Positions 7,021 through 15,782 of a stretch of DNA of 64,000 nucleotides are shown piece after piece. The DNA comes from Roseofilum casamattae BLCC-M143. GTDB taxonomy: Bacteria > Cyanobacteriota > Cyanobacteriia > Cyanobacteriales > Desertifilaceae. Position 1 is the first letter of the stretch. Every line of letters begins with the position of its first letter. The notes below the pieces were generated by a model. The model worked only from the letters and a program-made list of their open reading frames with translations. It did no database searches and was not told the DNA's origin. The stretch lies in contig NZ_JAQOSQ010000004.1 of assembly GCF_030068455.1 (NCBI RefSeq), positions 1 through 64,000 of the forward strand. The letters are read 5' to 3'. The translations under genes were made by a program, and so were the position numbers.

Positions 7021-9051
7021 TTATCCCGACTGCTCCTCAGATACTGCCTCATCCAGTATGCCTGACGATCGCAAGCGACCTAATTGATATTGAGCATCTT
7101 CATAACACCCGACTCGTCCCATGGTCAAACAGAGTTCGGAAGTTTGTTTAAAATCAGCGATCGCCTTTTCCGTTTGCCCTTTCTGTTGATAAGCTAAACC
7201 TCGGTCGTAATAGGCTAGCGCAAAATCCGGTTTGCGCTCGATCGCCAACCCAAAATCAGCGATCGCGCCATCGAGATCTCCTAAATCCAACCGGGTTAAC
7301 CCCCGATTATGATACGGAACTCCATCCTGCGGATCGAGACGAATGGCAATATTATAATCCTCGAGAGCGCCTTGCACGTCCTTTTGCTTCCGCCGGGCCA
7401 AACCGCGATTTTGATAAGCAAAACCGTCCGTTGGTTCCAAATTAATCGCTTGGGTGCAATCGGCGATCGCTCGGTCTTGATCTCCCACATTCGACCAAGA
7501 TAAACAGCGATTGAGATAGGCCGCGCTCAAGGTAGGATCGATTTTCAGAGCTTCCGTATAGTCTAATATCGCCCCTTTATCATCTCCCAAATCCGAGAGA
7601 ACGCTACCGCGATTGACATAAGCTTCCACAAAGGTAGGATCGGCTTCAATAACTTGAGTATAGTCCGATCGCGCTCCCTGGCGATCGCCCAACTTAAAGC
7701 GAACATTGCCCCGTTGATAGTAAGCTTGGTTTGCCTCAGTTTCCAGAGCAATGGCTTGGGTTAAATCTGCCAAGGCCGCCTCGAGATTGCCCAAATCTTG
7801 GTACAACATAGCGCGATTATAATAAGCCCGACCGTTTTTAGGCTGCTTTGCGATCGTTTCTCCATACACTCGCAAAGCTTGCTCCGGATTTCCTTCTGCG
7901 ACATGGGTTTCCGCTTGCTTGAGTCCTCGCCCTCCTAACCCAGGTAGAGATAAATAACTCGAGCCTAAGGCCACCCCAATCAAGACCAAACTGCCCAAAG
8001 CCACCGTTAACGGCACTAAATAGCGGCGATTGGCTGGCTCCTTTGTAGAGGTAGACGTTGGAGGAGGGGGCGGTGGAGGAGACATAGGTAGAGATTCTCC
8101 AGATGAGGAAGGAACAGCCATTTGCGGGACTAATTTTGCGGGTTCCGACCGAACTAGGGAGCTAGGGCCGGAACTTGGCGGTTTACCTGACTTAATATTG
8201 CGCAAATCTTCGAGGACGCTGCTGGCTAATTGATAGCGCTGTTTCGTATCGGTGGCAATCATTTTATCGAGCAGATCGATCAGTTGACTGTCAGCCTTAA
8301 CGCCATCGTGCCAGTCTGCAGACTGCTTGCCCCGCAATGTGGATAACTCGAGCAAGCTTTGCCCCGTCAACAACTGAATCGCAATCATGCCCAATGAATA
8401 CAGATCGCTATTGAAATGAGCCTGTCCTTGGTCTTGTTCCGGAGAGACATAAACTCCAGCCCCATTACTTTGCGCCTTCAGCAATTGCATTTGGGACTTC
8501 ATCACCTGAGTGCCAATTTCTTTAAAGATTCCAAAGCCAGTGAGGACAATCAGATTGTCAGATTTGCGCCGGATCAAATTAGATGGCTTAATCGAACGAT
8601 GGATGAGACCGCGACTGTGTACGAAGGCGAGCACTTCCAGCACTTCGGTCAGTATGGCGATCGCCCGCTCCTCCGACCAAGGAAGAGTAGACTCCATTTC
8701 TTCTTGTAAGGAAGAGCCAACAATAAATTCTTCTACTAGATAAAAGCTTTGACTTTCCTCAAACGAATCTAAAATCTGCGGAATTTGCGGGTGAGAGCCA
8801 ACACCTTTCAAGGTATCAGCCTTCTTATTCAGTAAAATTAAGCTAAATTCCAAAGTTTTCGGATTATTGCCAGGAAGTTTAAATTGCTTAACAACACACC
8901 GAGGGTGACCGGGCTGATGAGTATCTCCAACTAGATGGGTTTGACCGAGTTGATTGGAGCCGAGGGTTTTAATAAATTGATATCGTTGGTTAAGCAGCCG
9001 TTCCATGTGGGAGGTTTCTGGTTGTTTGGAGGTCATTTGATTTGCACTCAT
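7021..9051 (-). CDS. Ser/Thr-kinase-like pseudokinase with transmembrane helix and TPR array
   Basis: The 676-aa protein has an N-terminal protein-kinase fold (about 22-285), a proline-rich linker with a poly-Pro run, a transmembrane helix (about 348-368) and some eight TPR units (about 378-650) placed outside the membrane. The ATP-anchoring lysine is present (K55 in VVKQF), but the catalytic loop reads HRSIKPSN (Asp replaced by Ser153) and the DFG motif reads GFG (Asp replaced by Gly172). The glycine-rich loop is also poor. Loss of both aspartates predicts no phosphotransfer, so a scaffolding or regulatory role is likely. It is a single gene with its own 253-bp upstream region facing gvpA. 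The start ATG has no clear Shine-Dalgarno; an in-frame ATG lies at residue 16. Confidence 0.85.
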   Translation of the reverse strand: MSANQMTSKQPETSHMERLLNQRYQFIKTLGSNQLGQTHLVGDTHQPGHPRCVVKQFKLPGNNPKTLEFSLILLNKKADTLKGVGSHPQIPQILDSFEESQSFYLVEEFIVGSSLQEEMESTLPWSEERAIAILTEVLEVLAFVHSRGLIHRSIKPSNLIRRKSDNLIVLTGFGIFKEIGTQVMKSQMQLLKAQSNGAGVYVSPEQDQGQAHFNSDLYSLGMIAIQLLTGQSLLELSTLRGKQSADWHDGVKADSQLIDLLDKMIATDTKQRYQLASSVLEDLRNIKSGKPPSSGPSSLVRSEPAKLVPQMAVPSSSGESLPMSPPPPPPPTSTSTKEPANRRYLVPLTVALGSLVLIGVALGSSYLSLPGLGGRGLKQAETHVAEGNPEQALRVYGETIAKQPKNGRAYYNRAMLYQDLGNLEAALADLTQAIALETEANQAYYQRGNVRFKLGDRQGARSDYTQVIEADPTFVEAYVNRGSVLSDLGDDKGAILDYTEALKIDPTLSAAYLNRCLSWSNVGDQDRAIADCTQAINLEPTDGFAYQNRGLARRKQKDVQGALEDYNIAIRLDPQDGVPYHNRGLTRLDLGDLDGAIADFGLAIERKPDFALAYYDRGLAYQQKGQTEKAIADFKQTSELCLTMGRVGCYEDAQYQLGRLRSSGILDEAVSEEQSG

Positions 9052-9304
9052 TCTGACATAACGGTTGAAGGACTACAGAAGCTAAGGTTATTGCTATAAT
9101 TGACCCGATTGAGTTTGACCGTAAAGATCGAGATATAAGTAATTGATGAGAGCGATCGCGCTCAACGTTTAGATAATAGTTTTAGGTATAAGCCCTATCC
9201 AAAAACAGCAACATTGAATACGATGCTATGGTATCATTAACGATAGTCCGATAAAATTGAAGATCGTACACCGAAATCGGGTAATCCAAACGAGGGAAGA
9301 CACT

Positions 9305-9523
9305 ATGGCTGTTGAAAAAGTAAACTCTTCATCAAGTCTCGGAGAAGTCATCGATCGCATTCTTGACAAAGGCATTGTCATTGATGCTTGGGTTCGAGTT
9401 TCTCTGGTGGGAATCGAGCTACTGGCGATTGAAGCTCGCGTGGTTATTGCCTCCGTCGAGACCTACCTCAAATATGCTGAAGCAGTTGGTCTGACCACTC
9501 AAGCTGCCGTTCCAGCCGTATAA
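9305..9523 (+). CDS. gvpA: gas vesicle major structural protein GvpA
   Basis: GvpA (72 aa) forms the ribs of the gas-vesicle shell and gives buoyancy. The sequence [20 protein letters not shown], the segment [20 protein letters not shown] and the C-terminus [13 protein letters not shown] are near-invariant features of the family. The start at 9305 is preceded by AGGGAAG at a good distance; a longer frame opening 48 nt upstream lacks family sequence. Only one copy is seen, although many cyanobacteria have tandem copies. The 253 bp upstream presumably hold the operon promoter, but I could not pick out a convincing -35/-10 pair there. Confidence 0.97.
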   Translation: MAVEKVNSSSSLGEVIDRILDKGIVIDAWVRVSLVGIELLAIEARVVIASVETYLKYAEAVGLTTQAAVPAV

Positions 9524-9550
9524 TAAGGCGCTCTGCTGCATTTGATTTTA

Positions 9551-9584
9551 CCGAGAGGAAAAGAAGCGAGATATTTCCTCTCGG
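9551..9584 (+). promoter_or_regulatory. gvpA-gvpC intercistronic stem-loop
   Basis: CCGAGAGGAAA (9551-9561) and TTTCCTCTCGG (9574-9584) form a perfect 11-bp stem with a 12-nt loop, 28 nt after the gvpA stop. No T-run follows, so it is unlikely to be a complete terminator. Stem-loops at this place in other cyanobacteria set the large excess of gvpA over downstream gvp transcripts by attenuation or 3'-end protection, and the same role is inferred here. Confidence 0.7.
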
Positions 9585-9614
9585 GCTAACTCTAGGGGAA
9601 GATGGAGAACACCT

Positions 9615-10466
9615 ATGGCTCTGATAGACCAGTGGCGATCGCAAAGACACCAGCGGCAACTCGACGATCGCAACCGCCGAGTTGCAGTCCAAACCCACAT
9701 TCAACGCTTAAATACTCAACGGCAGTTAGAGACTCAGCAGCTCCAGGCAAATTTACACCAATTTCGCAACGACCTAGCCCGCTCGGAAGCCGATCGCTCT
9801 CTGGAGGCACAAGAGCGACAATCCAAGCTCCAAGCCACCATCGTTCAGTGGCAACAATACACCCAAACATCTCTCCAACAGGCTCGCAGCCATCGCCAAG
9901 AGCAACATCAAGCCTTACAACACGAACTCCAAGAATATATTGAAGACCTGCGGCTGCAAATTGCCAGCTATTTTCAATACCTCGAAGAACTGCGCCAACA
10001 GCGCCAGGAAGACATTGAAGAGCGCAAAGCCAATTTCGCGACCTTCCAAGTTGAAGCGCAAGAGCACCTACAGCATTGCAGTCGCGATCGCCAGAGCAGG
10101 GCAAGAGCGGAACAATTAGAACGGCATAACCACCGAATGAACTTGTATCGATCGGTCTGGGGAGATGGAGAACTCCCAGAATTGCCTGCCCCGACTCCAG
10201 CGCCAGAACCAATAGCCGTAAAACCAACCCCTTCAACTCCCCAGACCACCTCCGCTCCCCTACCTCCATCGGATACAGAAACCATAAATTTTAGTTCCAC
10301 CGAAGAAGAACAAGTTTATACATTCCTCCAAAAGTCCCCGGACTCCCGGTTAAGTGCCATTGAAGGAGCGCTAGGGATTAACCGCATCCAAGCCGTCGAT
10401 ACCCTCCGCTCGTTAATTAAGCGCGGTCTGGTCACTCAGCGCGATCGCCTCTACTCCGTCATCTAA
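9615..10466 (+). CDS. gvpC: GvpC-like gas vesicle strengthening protein with winged-helix-like C-terminus
   Basis: The 283-aa protein starts [15 protein letters not shown] and is almost entirely charged helix rich in Gln, Arg and Glu through about residue 185. That matches GvpC, which wraps the outside of the vesicle and stiffens it. The 33-residue periodicity of classical GvpC is only weakly visible. A Pro-rich linker (about 192-222) leads to a C-terminal domain (about 229-283) with [18 protein letters not shown] and RGLV, the pattern of a small winged helix. A related domain ends GvpN, the next gene. The gene lies between gvpA and gvpN and a GGAGAA precedes the ATG. The name rests on position and composition more than on close similarity. 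Confidence 0.75.
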   Translation: MALIDQWRSQRHQRQLDDRNRRVAVQTHIQRLNTQRQLETQQLQANLHQFRNDLARSEADRSLEAQERQSKLQATIVQWQQYTQTSLQQARSHRQEQHQALQHELQEYIEDLRLQIASYFQYLEELRQQRQEDIEERKANFATFQVEAQEHLQHCSRDRQSRARAEQLERHNHRMNLYRSVWGDGELPELPAPTPAPEPIAVKPTPSTPQTTSAPLPPSDTETINFSSTEEEQVYTFLQKSPDSRLSAIEGALGINRIQAVDTLRSLIKRGLVTQRDRLYSVI

Positions 10467-10473
10467 CCTCCTC

Positions 10474-11583
10474 ATGCCCACCCTACTCAATGCCCGTTCT
10501 AAAGGGTTCGTCAATACCCCAACCCTAGAACGACTGACTGCCCGGGCCTTGCGATATCTCCAATCCGGCTTTGCCGTCCACCTGCGCGGCCCCGCCGGAA
10601 CCGGCAAAACCACCCTCGCCCTACATTTAGCCGACCTCCTCAGTCGCCCCATCATGCTCATCTTCGGCGACGACGAACTGAAAACCTCCGATCTCATCGG
10701 CAACCAAGCCGGGTATACTCGCAAAAAAATTGTCGATAACTACATCCACAGCGTCGTCAAACTCGAAGACGAACTGCGGAAAAATTGGGTAGACTCTCGC
10801 CTCACCCTCGCTGCCAAAGAAGGCTTTACCCTAGTTTACGACGAATTCAATCGCTCTCGACCCGAAGTCAACAACGTCCTCCTCTCCACCCTCGAAGAAA
10901 AACTACTCGTCCTTCCTCCCAACAACAGCCGCAGCGAATACATCCGCGTCCATCCCCAATTTCGGGCCATTTTCACCTCTAACCCCGAAGAATATTGCGG
11001 CGTCCATGCCACCCAAGACGCCCTCCTCGACCGGTTGGTGACCTTAAATATGCCCGACCCCGAAGCCCAGACCCAAGTGGCTATTTTAGTGGAAAAAATC
11101 GGCGTTACTCCCGAAGAAGCTTCGACTATCGTCAATCTGGTCGTCGAGTTTCAGCAAACTACGGAAATGCCCAAAACCATGGGATTGCGATCGGGGTTAA
11201 TGATTGCCAAAATTTGTCACGAACACCAAATTGCGATCGCTCTCGAACAGACAACCTTTCGCGAAGTTTGCGAAGATATCTTACTCTCGCGTACCGATCT
11301 CTCCCTCGCCTCTGCCCATCTCGCCTTGCAGAAAATTTTCCAGGGTTCCCGGAAGCAACCAACAACAACTCAACCCGCAGTCCCATCTGCACCCACCTCG
11401 GGCGCTTCTGGCTCAACTTTAGAGCGAGTTTATTCCTTCCTCTATCAAACCCAAGGCGCCAAACTTGCAGAAATTGAAACAACGATAGGTTTAAATCGGA
11501 TCGAAACGGTCAATATTTTACGCAGCCTGATGGAACAAGGCAAAATTCGCCTGAACGAACAGCGCCAGTATATTCCGCAATAA
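10474..11583 (+). CDS. gvpN: gas vesicle AAA+ ATPase GvpN with extra C-terminal domain
   Basis: GvpN is a MoxR-type AAA+ ATPase needed for full vesicle growth. The Walker A loop is GPAGTGKTT (39-47), the Walker B is LVYDEFNRS (D123, E124), and IFTSNPEEY is the sensor-1 region. The classical protein ends near residue 300; here a Pro/Thr linker and a winged-helix-like tail follow (about 315-369: [18 protein letters not shown]). The tail matches the C-terminus of the preceding GvpC in 17 of roughly 50 aligned positions by my count. The start is 7 bp after the gvpC stop, which indicates co-translation. Confidence 0.92.
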   Translation: MPTLLNARSKGFVNTPTLERLTARALRYLQSGFAVHLRGPAGTGKTTLALHLADLLSRPIMLIFGDDELKTSDLIGNQAGYTRKKIVDNYIHSVVKLEDELRKNWVDSRLTLAAKEGFTLVYDEFNRSRPEVNNVLLSTLEEKLLVLPPNNSRSEYIRVHPQFRAIFTSNPEEYCGVHATQDALLDRLVTLNMPDPEAQTQVAILVEKIGVTPEEASTIVNLVVEFQQTTEMPKTMGLRSGLMIAKICHEHQIAIALEQTTFREVCEDILLSRTDLSLASAHLALQKIFQGSRKQPTTTQPAVPSAPTSGASGSTLERVYSFLYQTQGAKLAEIETTIGLNRIETVNILRSLMEQGKIRLNEQRQYIPQ

Positions 11584-11607
11584 TCTCTACCCGATCCTGC
11601 ACTACCC

Positions 11608-11949
11608 ATGGCTCCTAACCCCCGTCCCATTACCTCACCCCAAAGTTCGACCCTTGCCGATGTTCTCGAGCGAGTGTTAGACAAAGGAGTCGTCATTGCC
11701 GGCGATATCTCCGTATCGGTGGGATCGACTGAGTTACTGAACGTGCGCATTCGCTTGCTCATTTCCTCAGTCGATAAAGCCAAAGAAATTGGGATTAACT
11801 GGTGGGAGAGCGATCCTTACTTGAGCAGTAACCACAAGCAACTGCAAGAAACGAACCAGCGCCTGCTCGAGCGCATCGAGCACTTGGAAACCCAACTAAA
11901 AACTTTACAAGGGTCGGCAGAAATTGAAGAGCCGAGTCCTTCGGAGTAA
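11608..11949 (+). CDS. gvpJ: minor gas vesicle protein GvpJ (GvpA-like)
   Basis: The 113-aa protein has a GvpA-type core: SSTLADVLERVLDKGVVI, followed by GDISVSVGSTELLNVRIRLL. It then extends with a coiled-coil C-terminus (HKQLQETNQRLLERIEHLE) ending in an acidic tail. This matches GvpJ, a minor homologue thought to shape or nucleate the conical ends of the vesicle. The gene follows gvpN by 24 bp. GvpM is a close relative and cannot be fully excluded, but cyanobacterial clusters normally carry GvpJ at this position. Confidence 0.85.
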   Translation: MAPNPRPITSPQSSTLADVLERVLDKGVVIAGDISVSVGSTELLNVRIRLLISSVDKAKEIGINWWESDPYLSSNHKQLQETNQRLLERIEHLETQLKTLQGSAEIEEPSPSE

Positions 11950-11977
11950 ACTAATAGAGGTTGCGTGGAAAAGTTTG

Positions 11978-12139
11978 ATGGCAAAAACATATATCTCTTC
12001 CGAACAGTATCGGCAAATGTTGGTCAAAGAGGGCGATCGCCGCTTCCAACAATGGCATACTCAATATTTAGACTATCAAAAACACTATCTCAAAGATATG
12101 GAGACGCGGAGACAACAGCGATCGGGTCACTCTAACTAA
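11978..12139 (+). CDS. small protein in the gas vesicle cluster, unrecognised
   Basis: A 53-aa, strongly charged protein starts MAKTYISSEQYRQMLVKEGD and continues with aromatic/basic residues (QWHTQYLDYQKHYLK). I do not recognise a family. Its location between gvpJ (28 bp upstream) and gvpK (32 bp downstream), on the same strand, makes an accessory role in vesicle assembly likely. The frame can be extended upstream to 11924, but that would overlap gvpJ; the ATG at 11978 is preferred. Alternative: a remnant of a longer gvp gene. Confidence 0.6.
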   Translation: MAKTYISSEQYRQMLVKEGDRRFQQWHTQYLDYQKHYLKDMETRRQQRSGHSN

Positions 12140-12171
12140 TGCCCATTATTAATTATTAATTGTTAATTGAT

Positions 12172-12678
12172 ATGAATTCTTCCCCAATTATTCCCTCATC
12201 TGGCAATGCTCCGGACTCGGGATTAGCCCCCTTATTGCTAACCGTCGTGGAATTAATTCGTCAGTTAATGGAAGCGCAAGTAATCCGTCGCATGGATTCC
12301 CAATTACTAACCGATGAAGAATTAGACCGCGCGGCTGAAAGCTTGCAGCGATTGGAAGAACAGGTAATTAACTTATGCGATATTTTTGAGATCGATCCCG
12401 CCGATCTCAATATCGATCTGGGAGAAATTGGCTCGCTGTTGCCCAAAGAAGGCTATTATCCGGGAGAGAAAAGTAGCGATCGCGCATCAATTCTCGAACT
12501 CCTCGACCGCCTCCTGCATACAGGTATTGTCATTCAAGGAGATGTCGATCTCGGACTGGCACAACTCGATTTAATCCATGCCAAACTGCGGTTAATTCTT
12601 ACCTCTAAACCCATCGATCGCTCAAATAACAGCGAGACACAACCCGGTAGGGTGGGCACCGCCCACCTGCCCAATTGA
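12172..12678 (+). CDS. gvpK: gas vesicle protein GvpK
   Basis: The 168-aa protein has the GvpK core (GLAPLLLTVVELIRQLMEAQ, then LLTDEELDRAAESLQRLEEQ, then DPADLNIDLGEIGSLLP) and the C-terminal GvpA-like segment typical of cyanobacterial GvpK (ILELLDRLLHTGIVI, LGLAQLDLIHAKLRLIL). It is required for vesicle formation, probably in early assembly. The start at 12172 is an ATG; a TTG 12 nt upstream is also in frame. An A/T-rich stretch of TTAATTATTAATTG type precedes the gene. The last 15 residues after the GvpA-like part are not conserved in type. It is the last gvp gene seen: gvpF/L, gvpG, gvpV and gvpW are not in the window. Confidence 0.93.
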   Translation: MNSSPIIPSSGNAPDSGLAPLLLTVVELIRQLMEAQVIRRMDSQLLTDEELDRAAESLQRLEEQVINLCDIFEIDPADLNIDLGEIGSLLPKEGYYPGEKSSDRASILELLDRLLHTGIVIQGDVDLGLAQLDLIHAKLRLILTSKPIDRSNNSETQPGRVGTAHLPN

Positions 12679-12721
12679 CTCGCATAATGTCTATCTGTCG
12701 ATAACTATAACAACAAAAAAA

Positions 12722-12741
12722 GGAGAACGGAATCGTTCTCC
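12722..12741 (-). terminator. intrinsic terminator of petH (possibly bidirectional)
   Basis: GGAGAACG (12722-12729) and CGTTCTCC (12734-12741) form a perfect 8-bp stem with a GAAT loop. On the minus strand the stem is followed directly by a run of seven T (12714-12720 as A on +). It sits 36 bp past the petH stop. On the + side, a shorter ATTTTTC follows 9 nt later, so it may also stop gvp transcription. Confidence 0.8.
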
Positions 12742-12776
12742 CCAATCGCTATTTTTCTTCCGATTGAAAAACCAGC

Positions 12777-13964
<1,188 letters not shown>

Positions 13965-14083
13965 TTAATTTTCTCCTTTCCCCTATCATTTCGGCGATCG
14001 CCGATCCATTGCGAGAGCGCAAGCCAGGCTTGAGTATAAACCCTTATTGTCTATAAACCAAGAGACTTAAAGCGCTATAGCTC

Positions 14084-14111
14084 GCCAATAGTTTAGGGCC
14101 AATAGCTTAGG
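14084..14111. repeat. 14-bp direct tandem repeat between petH and prk
   Basis: GCCAATAGTTTAGG (14084-14097) is followed immediately by GCCAATAGCTTAGG (14098-14111), with 13 of 14 positions identical. The spacing of about one and a third helical turns would place two protein protomers on nearby faces of DNA. A transcription-factor site is possible; the factor is unknown. Confidence 0.5.
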
Positions 14112-14385
14112 TACAATTTGACCATTTTATCGAAAAGCGAACCGTTTCAACGGAAAGATAGCATTCGATCGCCAGGCAATGTGGGAGAGGCGATCGGTTC
14201 GGGGCAGACATTCCCTGAAGCCAACTCCAATCAACCGAGCCATGCCTGAGTTCGACTTGCAGATTAGCCAAATCTATCCATACTACCCGCCAAAACTGCC
14301 ACCAAGCGATCGCGTTTAGCTTTTCTTAATTACCGATTCGCCTTAGCATGACAATTGAGGACTCTCCCCAATCGGCCAATTCACC

Positions 14386-14414
14386 TTGTGGAGACGATCC
14401 CGTTCTGGTAGAAT
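14386..14414 (+). promoter_or_regulatory. candidate sigma-70 promoter of prk
   Basis: TTGTGG (14386-14391), a 17-bp spacer and TAGAAT (14409-14414) fit a group-1 sigma promoter with a -10 one base off consensus. Transcription would begin near 14421. No experimental support exists in the sequence itself. Confidence 0.35.
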
Positions 14415-14635
14415 TTCATCCAGACTATTGACCCTAAAAGACTAAGCTGACACTCTAACTTGAGTAGTCCTCAACTAGAGGGAGCAAAAAGGCTATTTAG
14501 AGAACAAGCACTCTTCGATGTTCCAACCGATCGAAGGGCAGTTTTAGTGGATTGTCCTCAAAATGAGTTTAAATCCATTACTCATAAACAAAAAAAACTG
14601 ACTTTAGTGAACCCATTGATTGACAGAGGAAATCT

Positions 14636-15640
14636 ATGACCAGTAAACCGGATCGCGTGGTTTTAGTTGGTGTTGCCGGAGACTCCGGTTGTGGAAAATC
14701 AACCTTCTTGCGTCGCCTAACCGACTTGTTCGGAGAAGATCTCATCACCGTGATCTGCCTAGATGACTATCACTCTCTCGACCGCAAACAACGTAAAGAA
14801 ACCGGAATCACCGCGCTTAACCCCAAAGCCAACAACTTCGACTTAATGTACGAACAGGCGAAAGCGCTGAAAAACGGTGAAACGATACAAAAACCAATTT
14901 ATAATCATACCACAGGCGAGATCGATCCTCCCGAAACCATTATCCCCAAACCCATCGTTGTCCTGGAAGGACTGCACCCGATGTACGACGAACGGGTACG
15001 AGAGCTGCTCGACTTTAGCGTTTATCTCGACATCAGCGACGAAGTCAAAATTGCCTGGAAAATCCAGCGCGATATGGCAGAACGCGGTCACCGCTATGAA
15101 GATGTCTTATTTGCCATCAACGCCCGTCGTCCGGACTTTATGGCCTACATCGATCCGCAAAAAGCTCATGCCGATGTCGCGATCCAAGTCCTGCCCACCC
15201 AGTTGATTCAAGACGACAAAGAGCGGAAAATTCTGCGGGTGCGCATGATCCAACGCTACGGTGTTGCTGGTAGAGATCCCGTTTACCTCTTTGACGAAGG
15301 ATCGACCATTGACTGGATTCCTTGCGGACGCAAACTCACCTGCTCCTACCCCGGCATCAAAATGCACTATGGTCCCGATGCTTACTACGGCCATGAAGTC
15401 TCCATTCTGGAAGTAGACGGTCAGTTCGATAACCTCGAAGAGCTGATCTACATCGAAGGTCATTTGAGCAACACCGATACCCAGGAATATGGAGAGCTGA
15501 CTCATCTGCTGCGCCAACATCCCGACTATCCCGGATCGAGCAACGGAACTGGACTGTTCCAAGTACTGACGGGTCTGAAAATGCGCTCCATTTACGAGCA
15601 ACTGACTGCAAAGCCTGCTAAAGTAGCCGTCACTGCTTAA
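14636..15640 (+). CDS. prk: phosphoribulokinase
   Basis: Prk phosphorylates ribulose 5-phosphate to the Rubisco substrate RuBP, using ATP, in the cytosol. At 334 aa it has normal length. The P-loop GDSGCGKST (15-23) contains Cys19, and Cys41 follows in VICLDDYHS. This is the redox pair that thioredoxin reduces in the light. A second cysteine pair in DWIPCGRKLTCSYPG is the one implicated in binding CP12/GAPDH. The ATG is preceded by AGAGGAAA, a strong ribosome-binding site. A stem-loop follows the stop, suggesting a single-gene unit. Confidence 0.98.
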   Translation: MTSKPDRVVLVGVAGDSGCGKSTFLRRLTDLFGEDLITVICLDDYHSLDRKQRKETGITALNPKANNFDLMYEQAKALKNGETIQKPIYNHTTGEIDPPETIIPKPIVVLEGLHPMYDERVRELLDFSVYLDISDEVKIAWKIQRDMAERGHRYEDVLFAINARRPDFMAYIDPQKAHADVAIQVLPTQLIQDDKERKILRVRMIQRYGVAGRDPVYLFDEGSTIDWIPCGRKLTCSYPGIKMHYGPDAYYGHEVSILEVDGQFDNLEELIYIEGHLSNTDTQEYGELTHLLRQHPDYPGSSNGTGLFQVLTGLKMRSIYEQLTAKPAKVAVTA

Positions 15641-15648
15641 TTTCCCAG

Positions 15649-15674
15649 GGACATCGCATTTTTGTCCGATGTCC
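15649..15674 (+). terminator. candidate terminator of prk
   Basis: GGACATCG (15649-15656) and CGATGTCC (15667-15674) form a perfect 8-bp stem with a 10-nt loop. The trailing sequence TTCTAAAATT is only weakly U-rich, so termination may be partial. Confidence 0.5.
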
Positions 15675-15782
15675 TTCTAAAATTGAGATAAGTTATTCCC
15701 TGCGAGAGTCACTATCATCTGGCTCTCGCAATTCTTATGCTAAAGATGAGAAACTCGCTAATCGATCGCAACTCCTAATACT

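Noticed and set aside
9613-10300. Minus-strand open frames opposite gvpC
   Set aside because: Antisense to a gas-vesicle gene; the translations have no family features.
15107-15611. Minus-strand frames opposite prk
   Set aside because: Shadow frames of a highly conserved gene; no start site or motif.
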